From: Astropecten irregularis | Taxonomy: Eukaryota > Echinodermata > Asteroidea > Paxillosida > Astropectinidae | Assembly: GCA_963971285.1 (NCBI GenBank) | Contig: OZ020255.1 | Coordinates: forward strand, 11,428,931 to 11,492,930 | Length of the DNA stretch: 64,000 nucleotides | Reading direction: 5' to 3' | Shown: positions 56,701-62,188 of the stretch, piece by piece | Layout: every line of letters begins with the position of its first letter | Numbering within the stretch: the first letter of the stretch is position 1 | Made by a program: the position numbers and the translations under genes | The notes under the pieces: model-generated | The model's input: only the letters and a program-made list of their open reading frames with translations | What the model was told of the DNA's origin: nothing | Database searches by the model: none

Positions 56701-57073
56701 TATCTTTTATTTCTTATTAATCAAATTGTAAGATTAACTTTTGTAATGCGCATTTGAACGTTATTTATTATGCATTGTGCGCAAAATAAATGTAATTATT
56801 ATTATTATAATTAATTATTATTATTTCACCTACTCACCAATTATCCCCGTCCTCGATGTCCTTGATAAACGTTCCCCCTTGGTGCTTGCACTTGTTCAGG
56901 CAGACCTTGAACATGTGGTCGGTGGCCGGCTCTTCGTCAGTATTTTCGGCCGTCGGGTCCTTGTACACGATGAACTTCTCTTTCTCCGATCGGCTGATCA
57001 GATTCACGCCCTCGCTCAGCTGCCTCGTCTCCTCCGGGGATAGAGTGCAGATGACCTCACTATGCTGTGCCAT
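22730..57073 (-). CDS. CMAH: CMP-N-acetylneuraminate hydroxylase, C-terminally membrane-anchored (15 coding exons)
   Basis: Converts CMP-Neu5Ac to CMP-Neu5Gc using O2 and electrons from cytochrome b5. Coding exons, minus strand: 57073-56838, 52652-52561, 50089-49980, 42029-41839, 41304-41157, 35033-34952, 34031-33894, 32525-32390, 31540-31403, 30171-30124, 27190-27064, 25883-25761, 24846-24731, 23673-23546, 22938-22730. Every junction is GT-AG, all phases match, and the sum is 2022 nt (673 residues plus stop). The N-terminal Rieske domain has C62-x-H64 and C83-x2-H86. The metallo-beta-lactamase-like centre has HLHSDH at 203-208. [14 protein letters not shown] and PFAGYF are typical CMAH stretches. 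Mouse CMAH is about 577 residues; the excess here is mostly a C-terminal Ser/Thr/Pro-rich linker plus one membrane helix (650-668). The start is chosen because MAQHSEV lines up with the vertebrate N terminus. I see no frameshift or stop, so the gene looks functional. Family assignment is near certain; exon ends were read by eye. Confidence 0.95.
23546..23673 (-). CDS. CMAH: CMAH coding exon 14
   Basis: Residues 562-604: [19 protein letters not shown] and on to PSQASDG. The acceptor is TTTCAG and the donor G|GTAAGA. It corresponds to the last conserved block of the vertebrate enzyme (FWNHFQIKLPLTPPNW). Confidence 0.93.
23741..24105 (-). mobile_element. T2-A MITE in CMAH intron 14
   Basis: TTAAAGGTAATATCATAC at the left and ACCAAAGTATGATACTACG at the right, where the TTAA has decayed to TTTTA. 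Starts about 68 bases upstream of exon 14. Confidence 0.85.
24203..24377. mobile_element. MITE with CAGTGGAAC ends and TA site
   Basis: CAGTGGAACGGTACTATAA at the left and the inverse TTATAGTGGCGTTCCACTG at the right, both flanked by TA. Fits Tc1/mariner or pogo. A decayed relative starts at 42817. Confidence 0.78.
24479..24714 (+). mobile_element. 'GGGGCCAATTTCAT' MITE, left end truncated
   Basis: Begins at CTGCTTAGCAC and ends AATTGACCCCTGG. It ends about 17 bases from the CMAH exon 13 donor. Confidence 0.7.
24731..24846 (-). CDS. CMAH: CMAH coding exon 13
   Basis: Residues 524-561: [20 protein letters not shown], then [18 protein letters not shown]. The donor is CA|GTAAGT. The acceptor CGATAG is weak in pyrimidines, but phase and similarity to LLWDELYIGFQTRLQRDP support it. 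Confidence 0.92.
24960..25256 (+). mobile_element. LINE 3' end with (ATT)n tail
   Basis: Begins with codons for [16 protein letters not shown], the usual C terminus of L2/CR1-type reverse transcriptase, then a 3' UTR ending GCGCAATATAAAT and an ATT tail. It lies in CMAH intron 12. Confidence 0.75.
25279..25581 (-). mobile_element. tRNA-derived element between 52-bp direct repeats
   Basis: On the minus strand an A-box-like AGCTCGGTGGCCTAG and B box GGGTTTGAATCC mark a tRNA-like body (about 25400-25480). Direct repeats beginning CATGAATATTAAATGATTTT lie at both ends. Confidence 0.6.
25761..25883 (-). CDS. CMAH: CMAH coding exon 12
   Basis: Residues 483-523: [20 protein letters not shown], then [14 protein letters not shown]. 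The acceptor is CTGCAG and the donor GAG|GTAACT, phase 0 on both sides. Confidence 0.95.
25952..26367. mobile_element. hAT-like MITE, 6-bp target duplication, second copy
   Basis: Ends CAGGCCTTGATTTTTAA and the inverse ATGAAGACCTG, flanked by AAATAT on both sides. Same family as 7512-7981. Confidence 0.8.
26441..26787. mobile_element. Hexamer-TIR MITE with GGAGCC array
   Basis: GGGGGGTTTAAACAAAATGG at the left, ATTTCGTAAACCCCC at the right, ATA on both sides. Here the right TIR has expanded (about 26660-26769), in GGAGTC and GGAGCC blocks. Confidence 0.82.
27064..27190 (-). CDS. CMAH: CMAH coding exon 11
   Basis: Residues 440-482: [19 protein letters not shown], then [19 protein letters not shown]. 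The acceptor is CAACAG and the donor AGA|GTGAGT. A terminal fragment of the tRNA-like fold-back element begins only about 33 bases upstream of the acceptor. Confidence 0.95.
27223..27268. mobile_element. Terminal fragment of the tRNA-like fold-back element
   Basis: GGTCAAATAACCACAAGGG and GAAGTCATT remain. It lies 33 bases upstream of the CMAH exon 11 acceptor. Confidence 0.6.
27280..27465 (-). mobile_element. LINE/SINE 3' tail fragment
   Basis: Minus-strand copy with an (ATT)n-type tail and the CGCTATATAAATGCC junction; ACAATCTCAGCTCCCTGGG is shared (inverted) with a plus copy at 38545-38720. Confidence 0.6.
27586..27923 (+). mobile_element. T2-C MITE
   Basis: TTAAAGGGATGGTACAGAA at the left; exact inverse TTCTGTACCATCCCTTTAA at the right. 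338 bp. Confidence 0.92.
27985..28539. mobile_element. T2-E MITE
   Basis: TTAAAGGGTGTATGCAATAG at the left and GCATGCACCCTTTAA at the right. 555 bp, with an unremarkable AT-rich interior. Confidence 0.8.
28915..29463 (+). mobile_element. Composite T2 MITE: T2-D left end, T2-B right end
   Basis: TTAAAGGGAGCATATAGG at the left, then T2-B core and T2-B right end (CCAATCATGTATTGTACC, TTTAA). The same composite recurs inverted at 47560-48087, so it multiplied as a unit. Confidence 0.85.
30124..30171 (-). CDS. CMAH: CMAH coding exon 10 (48-base micro-exon)
   Basis: Residues 424-439, [14 protein letters not shown]. The 48 bases are too short to show as an open frame. It is supported by phase agreement with both neighbours, CGTAG acceptor, AG|GTAAGA donor, and similarity to the vertebrate EPPEGTKIYKDSW segment. 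Confidence 0.9.
30196..30226. repeat. (TAAT)n microsatellite
   Basis: About seven TAAT units, some 25 bases upstream of the CMAH exon 10 acceptor. Confidence 0.9.
30261..30638 (+). mobile_element. T2-C MITE sharing its TTAA with a T2-B copy
   Basis: TTAAAGGGATGGTACAG to GTCTGTACCGTCCCTTTAA. Its right TTAA (30635-30638) is also the left TTAA of the next element. Confidence 0.88.
30635..30890 (+). mobile_element. T2-B MITE, right end lost
   Basis: Starts TTAAAGGTACAATATAGG and runs through the shared core, fading out near AAAGTTGACTTGGG. Confidence 0.7.
30984..31350 (+). mobile_element. T2-A MITE
   Basis: TTAA at both ends with TAGTATCATACTTTGG at the left and CCAAAGTATGATATTATC at the right. 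It ends about 50 bases from the CMAH exon 9 donor. Confidence 0.85.
31403..31540 (-). CDS. CMAH: CMAH coding exon 9
   Basis: Residues 378-423, with [18 protein letters not shown] and then [15 protein letters not shown]. The acceptor is CCGCAG and the donor CA|GTATGT. It matches the vertebrate KETNTKNDP region. Confidence 0.94.
31656..32283. repeat. Degenerate AGCCTC array in CMAH intron 8
   Basis: About 620 bases of CTCAGC hexamers with scattered TTCAGC, CTCAAC and GTCTTAGC variants in higher-order blocks. Frames through it are repeat artefacts. A T2-A end fragment (31570-31592) abuts it. Confidence 0.9.
32390..32525 (-). CDS. CMAH: CMAH coding exon 8
   Basis: Residues 333-377, with [14 protein letters not shown] and [13 protein letters not shown]. 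The acceptor is TCTCAG and the donor AA|GTAGGT; the donor GT overlaps an in-frame TAG, so splicing here is required. A long AGCCTC-type array starts about 105 bases downstream. Confidence 0.95.
32852..33102 (+). mobile_element. 'GGGGCCAATTTCAT' MITE, full length
   Basis: Ends GGGGCCAATTTCATAGAGC and ATCTATGAAATTGGCCCC; about 250 bp. Best reference copy of the family here. Confidence 0.85.
33243..33652. mobile_element. MITE with 'TGGTTCTCATTTC' arms
   Basis: Left AGGGCGCT and GTGGTTCTCATTTCCGAC; right inverse GAAATGAGAACCAAAGTGCCCT. A-rich interior with CCGACCGACCC. Confidence 0.6.
33894..34031 (-). CDS. CMAH: CMAH coding exon 7
   Basis: Residues 287-332, including [19 protein letters not shown] and [18 protein letters not shown], among the most recognisable CMAH stretches. 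The acceptor is TCTTAG and the donor G|GTAAGA. Confidence 0.96.
34171..34476 (-). mobile_element. T2-A MITE in CMAH intron 6
   Basis: TTAA at both ends; part of the core between AAAGATCAAAAACGG and the next block is deleted. Lies about 140 bases upstream of exon 7. Confidence 0.85.
34782..34905. repeat. 14-bp G-rich minisatellite beside CMAH exon 6
   Basis: Roughly nine copies of GGGCTGGGGCACAT. It begins about 45 bases past the exon 6 donor; the transcript strand is C-rich. Confidence 0.9.
34952..35033 (-). CDS. CMAH: CMAH coding exon 6
   Basis: Residues 260-286: [18 protein letters not shown] followed by TCLLVDYK. The acceptor is ATACAG and the donor G|GTATGT. It is only 82 bases long. 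A 14-bp G-rich minisatellite starts about 45 bases into the following intron. Confidence 0.94.
35123..35416. mobile_element. 'CAGGGGYNGATTTC' MITE with nested insertion
   Basis: Ends CAGGGGCTGATTTCAACAAA and CGCGAAATCGACCCCTG. Intact relatives lie at 41383-41538 and 50583-50729. About 140 bases (35188-35327) with an A-rich tail interrupt it. Confidence 0.7.
35810..35955 (+). mobile_element. Half copy of the 'CTCGACGTT' fold-back element
   Basis: ACACCATGTAATCTCT, GTGTGTGGTTCTGAGAAG and TTCTCGACGTT match one arm of the element at 56252-56536. Confidence 0.6.
36055..36607 (+). mobile_element. LINE 3' fragment (L2/CR1-like reverse transcriptase C terminus)
   Basis: Codons for [13 protein letters not shown], then [38 protein letters not shown], and after a frame change [19 protein letters not shown]. 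It ends with GCGCAATATAAAT and an ATT tail. It is 5'-truncated and frameshifted. It lies in CMAH intron 5. Confidence 0.88.
36645..36979 (-). mobile_element. T2-A MITE just after the LINE tail
   Basis: Clean TTAA ends and full-length blocks. Inserted about 40 bases past the LINE's ATT tail. Confidence 0.9.
37733..38346. mobile_element. 'CTAGTGATTT' MITE interrupted by a T2-A copy
   Basis: One unit of the 53-bp motif seen at 20981-21418, the same downstream sequence (AAATGGTGCCTAAATT), and the right end CGAGCCTG. The element at 37936-38302 interrupts it. Confidence 0.65.
37936..38302 (+). mobile_element. T2-A MITE nested in another MITE
   Basis: TTAA at both ends. The related uninterrupted copy at 21361-21380 gives the empty site. 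Confidence 0.9.
38347..38400 (+). repeat. Purine-only G-rich tract
   Basis: About 54 bases of G runs separated by single A residues. Could form G-quadruplexes on the plus strand. Confidence 0.9.
39052..39383 (+). mobile_element. T2-C MITE
   Basis: TTAAAGGGATGGTACAGAA and TTCTGTACCATCCCTTTTAA, with TTAA at both ends. Confidence 0.88.
39979..40361 (+). mobile_element. T2-B MITE, full length
   Basis: TTAAAGGTACAGTACACG at the left, ATCAATCATGTATTGTAAC and TTTAA at the right. 383 bp. Best reference for T2-B. Confidence 0.88.
40409..40570. mobile_element. MITE with AATAGCGCTCCGCAC ends
   Basis: Both ends intact and inverted (AATAGCGCTCCGCAC / GTGCGGAGCGCTATT). The centre carries a short CA repeat. 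Confidence 0.8.
41157..41304 (-). CDS. CMAH: CMAH coding exon 5
   Basis: Residues 210-259, with [20 protein letters not shown] and then [16 protein letters not shown]. The acceptor is GTACAG and the donor GAG|GTGAGT, phase 0. The matching vertebrate sequence aligns without gaps. Confidence 0.95.
41383..41538. mobile_element. 'CAGGGGTCAATTTC' MITE
   Basis: CAGGGGTCAATTTCACAAAA and the inverse GTGAAATCGACCCC; inner arms CGTAACT and AATCATAGGAC pair with the right half. About 155 bp. Confidence 0.75.
41839..42029 (-). CDS. CMAH: CMAH coding exon 4 (metal-binding HLHSDH motif)
   Basis: Residues 147-209, from [10 protein letters not shown] through [14 protein letters not shown] to ISHLHSDHL. His203, His205, Asp207 and His208 form the metallo-beta-lactamase-like signature. 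The acceptor is GTGCAG and the donor AA|GTCAGT. This is the most conserved block of the protein. Confidence 0.96.
43522..45268. repeat. 29-bp satellite array with inverted-repeat borders, inserted in a T2-B MITE
   Basis: About 54 units starting GAAGATGTTCTGAATAAAG run from roughly 43655 to 45235. Both borders carry GGAAGCCATTTTTGATTC in inverse orientation. CCATTCTT lies outside each border (43522-43529, 45261-45268). Interrupted T2-B sequence continues on both sides. Long frames here are periodicity artefacts, since 29 is not a multiple of 3. Confidence 0.9.
45785..45977. mobile_element. MITE with AAGCCTTGAATTTA ends
   Basis: AAGCCTTGAATTTAACAGAAG at the left is mirrored by ACTAAATTCAAGGCC. 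A fragment of the same left end is fused to a tRNA-like body at 60171-60300. Confidence 0.65.
46884..47305. mobile_element. Mariner-type MITE, second copy
   Basis: Same internal blocks as 5117-5557 (CAGCCATGTCTTGGCTATC and its inverse); termini decayed (GTGTCCCAGAAAAAGCGC). Confidence 0.7.
47560..48087 (-). mobile_element. Composite T2-B / T2-D MITE, second copy
   Basis: TTAAAGGTACAATACATG at the left and GCAAATCCGCTCCCTTTAA at the right: the inverse of 28915-29463. Confidence 0.87.
48084..48417. mobile_element. T2-type MITE sharing a TTAA with its neighbour
   Basis: TTAAGGCTACTGCAATAC at the left and TGTATGCAACCTTTAA at the right. Left TTAA is shared with the preceding element. The block GAGCTGCAAAAGCAAT recurs just beyond it. 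Confidence 0.65.
48523..48912 (-). mobile_element. T2-B MITE
   Basis: TTAAACGGAGGTATAATAC at the left and CAGTACTGTACATTACATTT with AA at the right. Slightly diverged. Confidence 0.82.
48980..49265. mobile_element. hAT-like MITE, 8-bp target duplication
   Basis: Ends CAGGCGCGGTTCTACGGGG and the inverse GAACCGCGCCTG, flanked on both sides by CGTGGCCT. The interior has several CTAGCCCCCC blocks. Confidence 0.88.
49405..49560. mobile_element. Fold-back element, short form without tRNA body
   Basis: GTCAAATAACCAC at the left and GTGGTTATTTGA at the right, with ATTGACTGGATTAGG between. It shows the arms without the tRNA-like centre. Confidence 0.65.
49627..49945. repeat. Degenerate 'AAGGACTCAGACA' minisatellite
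   Basis: Loose repeats of AAGGACTCAGAC and GACATGGAC. It ends about 35 bases short of the CMAH exon 3 donor. A shorter stretch with the same words lies at 45603-45640. Confidence 0.75.
49980..50089 (-). CDS. CMAH: CMAH coding exon 3
   Basis: Residues 110-146, including [15 protein letters not shown] and ending GEVK. The acceptor follows CCTGAAG and the donor is AAG|GTAAAG, leaving phase 0. It bridges the Rieske domain and the catalytic fold. A degenerate minisatellite begins about 35 bases past the donor. Confidence 0.93.
50195..50420. mobile_element. Hexamer-TIR MITE
   Basis: GGGTTTTACGAAACGGAGG at the left, CTGTCTTGTAAACACCC at the right; two or three hexamer units per end. Lies about 105 bases upstream of CMAH exon 3. 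Confidence 0.75.
50583..50729. mobile_element. 'CAGGGGTTGATTTC' MITE
   Basis: CAGGGGTTGATTTCACCAG and the inverse CCTGAAATCAACCCC. About 147 bp. Confidence 0.7.
50844..51257. mobile_element. T2-E MITE
   Basis: TTAAAGGGTGTCTGCAATGG at the left and TTGCAGCCACCCTTTAA at the right. 414 bp; second copy of the 27985-28539 family. Confidence 0.8.
51352..51689 (-). mobile_element. T2-A MITE in CMAH intron 2
   Basis: TTAA at both ends, with a short deletion after ACACCATT. Confidence 0.88.
52561..52652 (-). CDS. CMAH: CMAH coding exon 2 (second half of Rieske cluster)
   Basis: Residues 79-109. Contains C83-T-K-H86, the second Rieske ligand pair, then GWKLD and NPPDSF. The acceptor is TTTTAG and the donor G|GTAAGT. 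The two bases from exon 1 complete a Cys codon. Confidence 0.94.
52795..53798. mobile_element. About 1-kb element with AGGGCYACTGATTTTC ends
   Basis: AGGGCTACTGATTTTCCG at the left and GAAAATCAGTGGCCCT at the right. TAAGTGT lies on both sides. It interrupts the TGTGGTATG repeat also seen at 8470-8590. No coding frame recognised. Possibly hAT-like. CMAH exon 2 lies about 140 bases away. Confidence 0.7.
54547..54879 (+). mobile_element. T2-A MITE, right end truncated
   Basis: TTAAAGGTAGTATCATAC at the left. The right end stops at GCCCACGAATC where a direct repeat (TTGTTCAACGTATTATTA at about 54885 and 55108) begins. Confidence 0.8.
55338..55440 (+). mobile_element. tRNA-like fragment of the fold-back family
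   Basis: A box GATAGCTCAGTTGGTAGAG, a decayed B box (ATGATTCAAAT), then TTGTTCACTTTTTAAAG of the right arm. Confidence 0.6.
55590..56107. mobile_element. 'GGGGCCAATTTCAT' MITE interrupted by a 'TTTCACACT' MITE
   Basis: Outer ends CAGGGGCCGATTTCATGG and GTGAAATTGGCC. The inner element (about 55643-55928) has AAGCCCTTTTCACACTG and CTAGTGTGAAAGCCCCT ends. Confidence 0.7.
56160..56820 (+). mobile_element. LINE 3' fragment split by a fold-back element
   Basis: Codons for [19 protein letters not shown], then after the insertion [14 protein letters not shown], a 3' UTR and an ATT tail. L2/CR1-like, 5'-truncated. It ends next to CMAH exon 1. Confidence 0.8.
56252..56536. mobile_element. Fold-back MITE with 10-bp target duplication
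   Basis: Ends resemble GAGAGTAAGGCTTGC in both directions, and the centre is the palindrome GTCGTCCTCAGGAG / GAGGACGAC. ATATTAGAAG flanks both sides (56242-56251, 56537-56546). Confidence 0.8.
56838..57073 (-). CDS. CMAH: CMAH coding exon 1 (start, first half of Rieske cluster)
   Basis: Residues 1-78 plus two bases of codon 79. Holds the Rieske pair C62-K-H64 in NKCKHQGG and then FIKDIEDG. The donor reads TG|GTGAGT. The ATG has G at -3 and G at +4. The frame stays open for 12 codons upstream of the ATG, to a possible acceptor before 57109. Confidence 0.93.
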
Positions 57074-58049
57074 GTCAGGAATCAGTGGGGACACCTCTCT
57101 GATGATAAACTGTTTTTACCTTTTGAGGAAAAAGAAAAAGGACAGAAAAAAATGTCAAAAATTTTGCAGAACAGCTCACTCAAACTTTGTCTGATAAAAG
57201 GGCCCCATTTGCTTCAGGAACGGGATCAGTGATCTTGCAGAATGCAGATCCACATCATCCCATGCTGGACGTGACGCTTAAACGGGATCCGGAGCAGCAG
57301 GATCACCGATCATGTGCCTGAAACAAACAGGCCCATATGACTGATTTAAAAATGTACTGGTCTGTACATAAAAATGACACGCCTGTGAAACTGTGAAAGG
57401 GTCCTTCTTGTTTTTTTCTCCCCTCATACACACGTTCCGCTGAACTGTATGGAAAAAATCCTTTCACTACCGGTATTCACACAATAAAAGGCCATGGTAA
57501 AGTGCAGCACCACAGAGTCTGGGATCGTGTTTCACAAAATGCACACCTGAACATGCAGACCCAAAGGCCGTTCTTACACATCAACTGATATCAGTTTGCC
57601 AGCCTGTGAAAAGTGCGACTTGGGAGTCTCTTACCTTAACAAAAACCTTGTCCAACCAACTTTCAACTGAATAAAAAAAAAAAGATTCCACAGCTTTGAA
57701 TCTTACGTAATGCACCAGATGGCAACACGGTATTTTAAAACAACTGAGTCAATCGTCAAACCTCACCAAGTTCTATGAAGCTTACCTGATCAGTACACCA
57801 ATGTCGTCCAGATAAATGAAAATTAAGAAAGTCTACGCCTACGTAAATATATGTATTACATATATTTTCCAAGCACTGACCTTGTCCCAATTGGCCAATT
57901 CTTTGGCAGATACACGTTCCTGAGCAGCACCACTGCAAATTGACCAATCAGAGTAAGGGAGTGGCAATATATACACTGCCTGTATGGTATCAATCTATTC
58001 AATTGATTCCACATGGAGGTGACTTTATTTTATACTATAAGCCCTTTCT

Positions 58050-58071
58050 TCCCCCCCCCCCCCCCCCCCCG
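58050..58071 (+). repeat. Poly(C) run
   Basis: About 20 C residues following TTTCTTC. Length uncertain. Confidence 0.8.
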
Positions 58072-58314
58072 TCATGCTTCACTGAACTGAATATGGGAAC
58101 CAAATATAAAAACCTTTCACACAAAGGTACATGTGTAAGTGCAAGTAAAATATGAATGCGTTTGAGAAAAGCATTGTATTTCTTCAACAACAAAATCCAC
58201 AACAATAGCAAATTATCTAAAATGCCCCTCGGCGATCAAAGAGGGTGGGGGGACTGGTCCCTTGTCACCATGGAAATGAAAAAACACAAACCTATAATTA
58301 GGCACGTTGACACG

Positions 58315-58975
58315 TTCTCACACACCAAAAAAAACGCATGTATCACAAAGCACCAACAAAATCAGCTGGAGAAAATTCAAAGACGTGTCCATAAATTAAC
58401 TCTCCGGCCTGAATACAATGATTACACTAGTGCTAATTACACTCAGTCAAATTAGAACCACTGACTGATCGTCGCAAATCAGTGAGCCTTGGATTTGCTA
58501 GAAACCTTTAATATGAATAATAAGCACTTGTCATATCTTATTCCACAGCCTGAAATGAATAGGACGTTACGCCGATACAAACTAGTATCTGAACCGAGAT
58601 GTAGAACCAACAGATTCAGAAATAGTGCAATTCCCTACTTATCCCGATTAATTAATTCAATGACTTGATTTAAATGTATTTATTTACTTTGTGCACTTAT
58701 TTTAACATAATAATTATTATATCCAGTCCATCCCTCACACATATTTTCTTAACTGTTTTAAATATCTTAACTTGAATATTAAACAAAATTGTATGTTATC
58801 GTAAACTTATTTTAACCAGTTATTTATTTAAGTCTGTTATTGTAAAGTTCATTTTATAAATACATGTAGCCTTGTAACCATAAGTAATGTAATGAATTTT
58901 TATTGTTACAGCTTTTCACAATTCCGCTTTTTGTGGCAAGAAGGCTGATTGAAATAAACCATTTTATCTATCTAT
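58315..58975 (+). mobile_element. LINE 3' fragment of a second clade
   Basis: Codons for NQLEKIQRRVHKLTLRPEY, RRYKLVSEPRCRTNRFRNSA and IPYLSRLINSM, the C-terminal pattern of a non-LTR reverse transcriptase different from the L2-like copies. It has frame breaks, a long AT-rich 3' UTR and a (TCTA)n tail. Confidence 0.75.
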
Positions 58976-59033
58976 CTATCCATCTATTAAGATAATGTAC
59001 ATAAATCATGGAGGTTGCCTCCATGCATAAATT

Positions 59034-59350
59034 CATACAGTACTTTGGTTTTTGTCAGAGAAATTGCAGATTCATGGGCAAACATATCAAGAAAGCTACA
59101 TTAACAGTCATCTGTGAAATTCCAAGTCCCATACGGTGTCCACTTTTAGAGAAAACAGTGAAAAACACCTATGGTATTTTAGAATCTTTTCACAGGATTT
59201 GTGATCTTCCAAAGATAAAAATTGTTTTTCTTAATTGGTTTTACTTTTTTCTGGATGAATACAGCATTTCAGGGAGAAAAATGTTAAAAGTATGTTTCTA
59301 CCATCACCATCTTTATTACCCTGTAGCCCTGTAAGTTATAGGTAAATCTG
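59034..59350 (-). mobile_element. T2-A MITE, degenerate
   Basis: Starts at TACTTTGGTTTTTGTCAGAG without its TTAA; later blocks carry many substitutions. An older copy. Confidence 0.7.
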
Positions 59351-59689
59351 TAAATATTTAATGGAAACTATGTATTTTTGCAGGTACTGTCATTTGTCTT
59401 ATTGGCCAATTCTCATTTTGGTTATTTTGCGGGAGGTAACTTCTAATACTGCAAATTGGGCAATTAAGAATGAGGGAAGGGAAAAATAGCTTTTGAATGA
59501 CGAAATGCCGGTACCAGCATAGATATTTATTTATAGATATTTATTTATTCAGCCAACAGTATCATAAAAATACGTACGGTTTAAATTTTACGATAGGAGC
59601 TCAAAATGACAAACAAATGTAAAACGATCAATATGCAAAACAAGAAATACATAAAAGACAAAGTAAAACGTAAAACGTGCAGTAAAAAT

Positions 59690-59831
59690 GATGGTGATGG
59701 TAGAAACATACCGTTACAAATTTTCCGCCTGAAATGGTGTATTTATCCAGAAATTAGTCAAACAACGACCGGAAATCATTTTGGTCTTTTAGAAGATTTT
59801 AAAAACCGGCAAAGTATGATATTACCTTTAA
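59690..59831 (+). mobile_element. T2-A MITE with large internal deletion
   Basis: From GATGGTGATGGTAGAAACAT straight to CAAAGTATGATATTACC and a TTAA end. Confidence 0.72.
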
Positions 59832-60378
59832 GCGGAAACATAACAGAAAGTTTAACCTTCTGAGAAATCCAGAAACATTACAACCCTGCTGGCGTTGGAA
59901 GAGCCAGGAAATTGGAATAAACGTGATTTGGCCTTTATAGTGTTTGGCACACTTGTTAACTGCCACATTTAATAACATGAACAAAGATAGGTACGCATGG
60001 CGTACACAGTGGTCCTCAACAATCCTCCCTCCCTCCCTGTACGCACACGTATACGCAATCCACATTTATTTCTTTTCACTGCTCGTGGTACCTTGCTTTC
60101 ATTAAAATGCCACAGTAATTGGGGCCAGTACCATTAGTTGGACACAGCTTCCACAATCTGAAATGAATGCAAGCCTTGAATTTAACGGAGGCCACAGAGG
60201 CCATGGCCTTTGTTGCCCTGGTTCTTGGCCTTTGTGTCCCTGGTTCGAATCCCACTCCAGTCAATTTTTCTTTGTTCATTTTTTAACGACTTAAAATTAA
60301 TCAGTCAGTTCCCCTTAATATGGTTATGTGATGATTATAGCCACATCCTCTTAAAACGAGTGATCTCCAATGTACTGT

Positions 60379-60737
60379 TTAAAGTAGTATCATACTTTGG
60401 TTTTTATCAAAGAAATACAGATTCATGGGCAAAAATACCAAGACAGATACAGTAACTAACAGTCATCTGTGAAAATTTCAGTCTCATACGTTGCCCACTA
60501 TTTGAGAAAACAGTGAAAAACAGCAACAGTATTTCTTCAGTCTTTTCTCTTTTATTTTTGATCTTTTAAAAGATCAAAAAGATTTTCGGTTTTTTAATTG
60601 TTTTGTTAATTGCTGGATAAATACACTATTTCAGGCGGAAAAATTTTAACGGTATGTTTCTACCACCACCATCTTCATACCGTAAATCACGAACATTTCT
60701 GTTTTGGTATCTAACCAAAGTATGTTTCTACCTTTAA
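60379..60737 (-). mobile_element. T2-A MITE
   Basis: TTAA at both ends (60379-60382, 60734-60737), full length with minor changes. Confidence 0.87.
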
Positions 60738-61037
60738 AGAATGCCATTGGCAAATAGATCAAGAGTCATTAAAATGAAGGAGAAAACCAGACTATATTCT
60801 TGTCTGCCACGCCGTCCATGAAATGTTGCATATGACATGTAATGTCCCTCAAAAATGAAAGCCCTGCACTCTTTCCACAAATTTAACCTTGCTAATAAGT
60901 AAACTAATATTTGAGAGGACACCACGACCGTATTTTTTGGTGTCAGCCACTTCACAAAAAATTGTGAAAAAAAAACCCAGTACAGTTGTTCACAATTACC
61001 AATGACGGCCATGAGTATGACGGAAAAGGGGTTAGGC

Positions 61038-61351
61038 CATAGAGATACATATACTAATAAACTAGAGGGCGGGCTCGGCGAAATTTCTGTGACAACATGT
61101 GGATCGATCCGCCATTACTGAAATGGGCACTGCGCCGGTGCTTTACTATCTTTGCTGTGTACGTACGGCGTAGGCCTTTGTACTGTAGTTTAAGCAAGTG
61201 CTCCATTAGCACAGCATTCCCTGGTATGCATGCGTAGTAATTCGTGCCCATAAAAGTAATGGCTGCACGGGCCCATGCGATCACAGCGCCACAGTACAGG
61301 GGAGTATTGTGCGTCCGCCCTCTAGTTTGTTAGTATGTATGTATCTCTATG
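61038..61351. mobile_element. MITE with 8-bp target duplication
   Basis: CATAGAGATACATATACTAA at the left; its near-inverse ends GTATCTCTATG. Arms continue through CTAGAGGGCGG. GGTTAGGC flanks both sides (61030-61037, 61352-61359). Confidence 0.85.
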
Positions 61352-61932
61352 GGTTAGGCCTATTTAAGAGTTGACTAAAGGCTATCCGAATCTGTTGTCG
61401 AGAGCTAGAACTAGGTCTTTGCTTCATTGGAAATACACGGAGACAACAAGGGTTCAAGACAACATAATGAATAGACTAAGCCGTAGCTCTGGAAGCCCGT
61501 TTCAGACTTTTTTGGATCGTCAGCCATCTTAGTTCTCCGTCACACACAAATGACTTCATGATTGCTTTTAATGGGCAGAGAGCCAAACCAAGATGGTGTC
61601 CAGACAATCTGAAACGATCATCAGGATTTCCATCGGAAAACATCGCTATTTATCACACAGAAAGATCGTGAGCACAAACAAATAATCAGCATTTCATCCT
61701 TGACATTCGGAGAAGAGATAGAGCGATATTCAAACTCATCTGTGATGTCTTCGATGTCATTTCGGGAATTTTTTTGGAGCAAGTACCGTCCATGAATACA
61801 ATGTTTTTCCATGTACATGTACAACACATTTAGGGCTATGGGATTCTCTGGGGCGCTAGACTGACTGTCAACCCCAGAATTAAATAAAAAAGGGAGTTCA
61901 GCGCCCCAGTTACTGGGTCTAGGATAAAACGG

Positions 61933-62188
61933 GGAAAGAATTCCACTGACGGCCATGACGGAAACAGGGTTATTTCCTCCAAGAGTTAACTTATTTGATA
62001 CAAGTCATAATGAACTTCAATCTCAGGAGTGAAAACTGGTGTAGCTTATCTAAAAAGTGAGATTTTCAGGGGTTTTTTTTACCTACAATTATACACTTCG
62101 AATGCAGCGGTAGCCATTTTTATAAAAACACCCTCTGTTGGTCCCATAGGTTTGTGCACAAGTTATGGCCGTCAGTGGAATTCTTTCC
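61933..62188. mobile_element. MITE with perfect 24-bp arms and 8-bp target duplication
   Basis: GGAAAGAATTCCACTGACGG continues to GGCCAT and is mirrored exactly at the right. TAAAACGG lies on both sides (61925-61932, 62189-62196). Confidence 0.88.

Noticed and set aside
61621-61956. 111-codon minus-strand frame starting MAVSGIL
   Set aside because: Its start lies in a MITE arm (GGCCGTCAGTGG), and the rest has no recognised domain or splice context.
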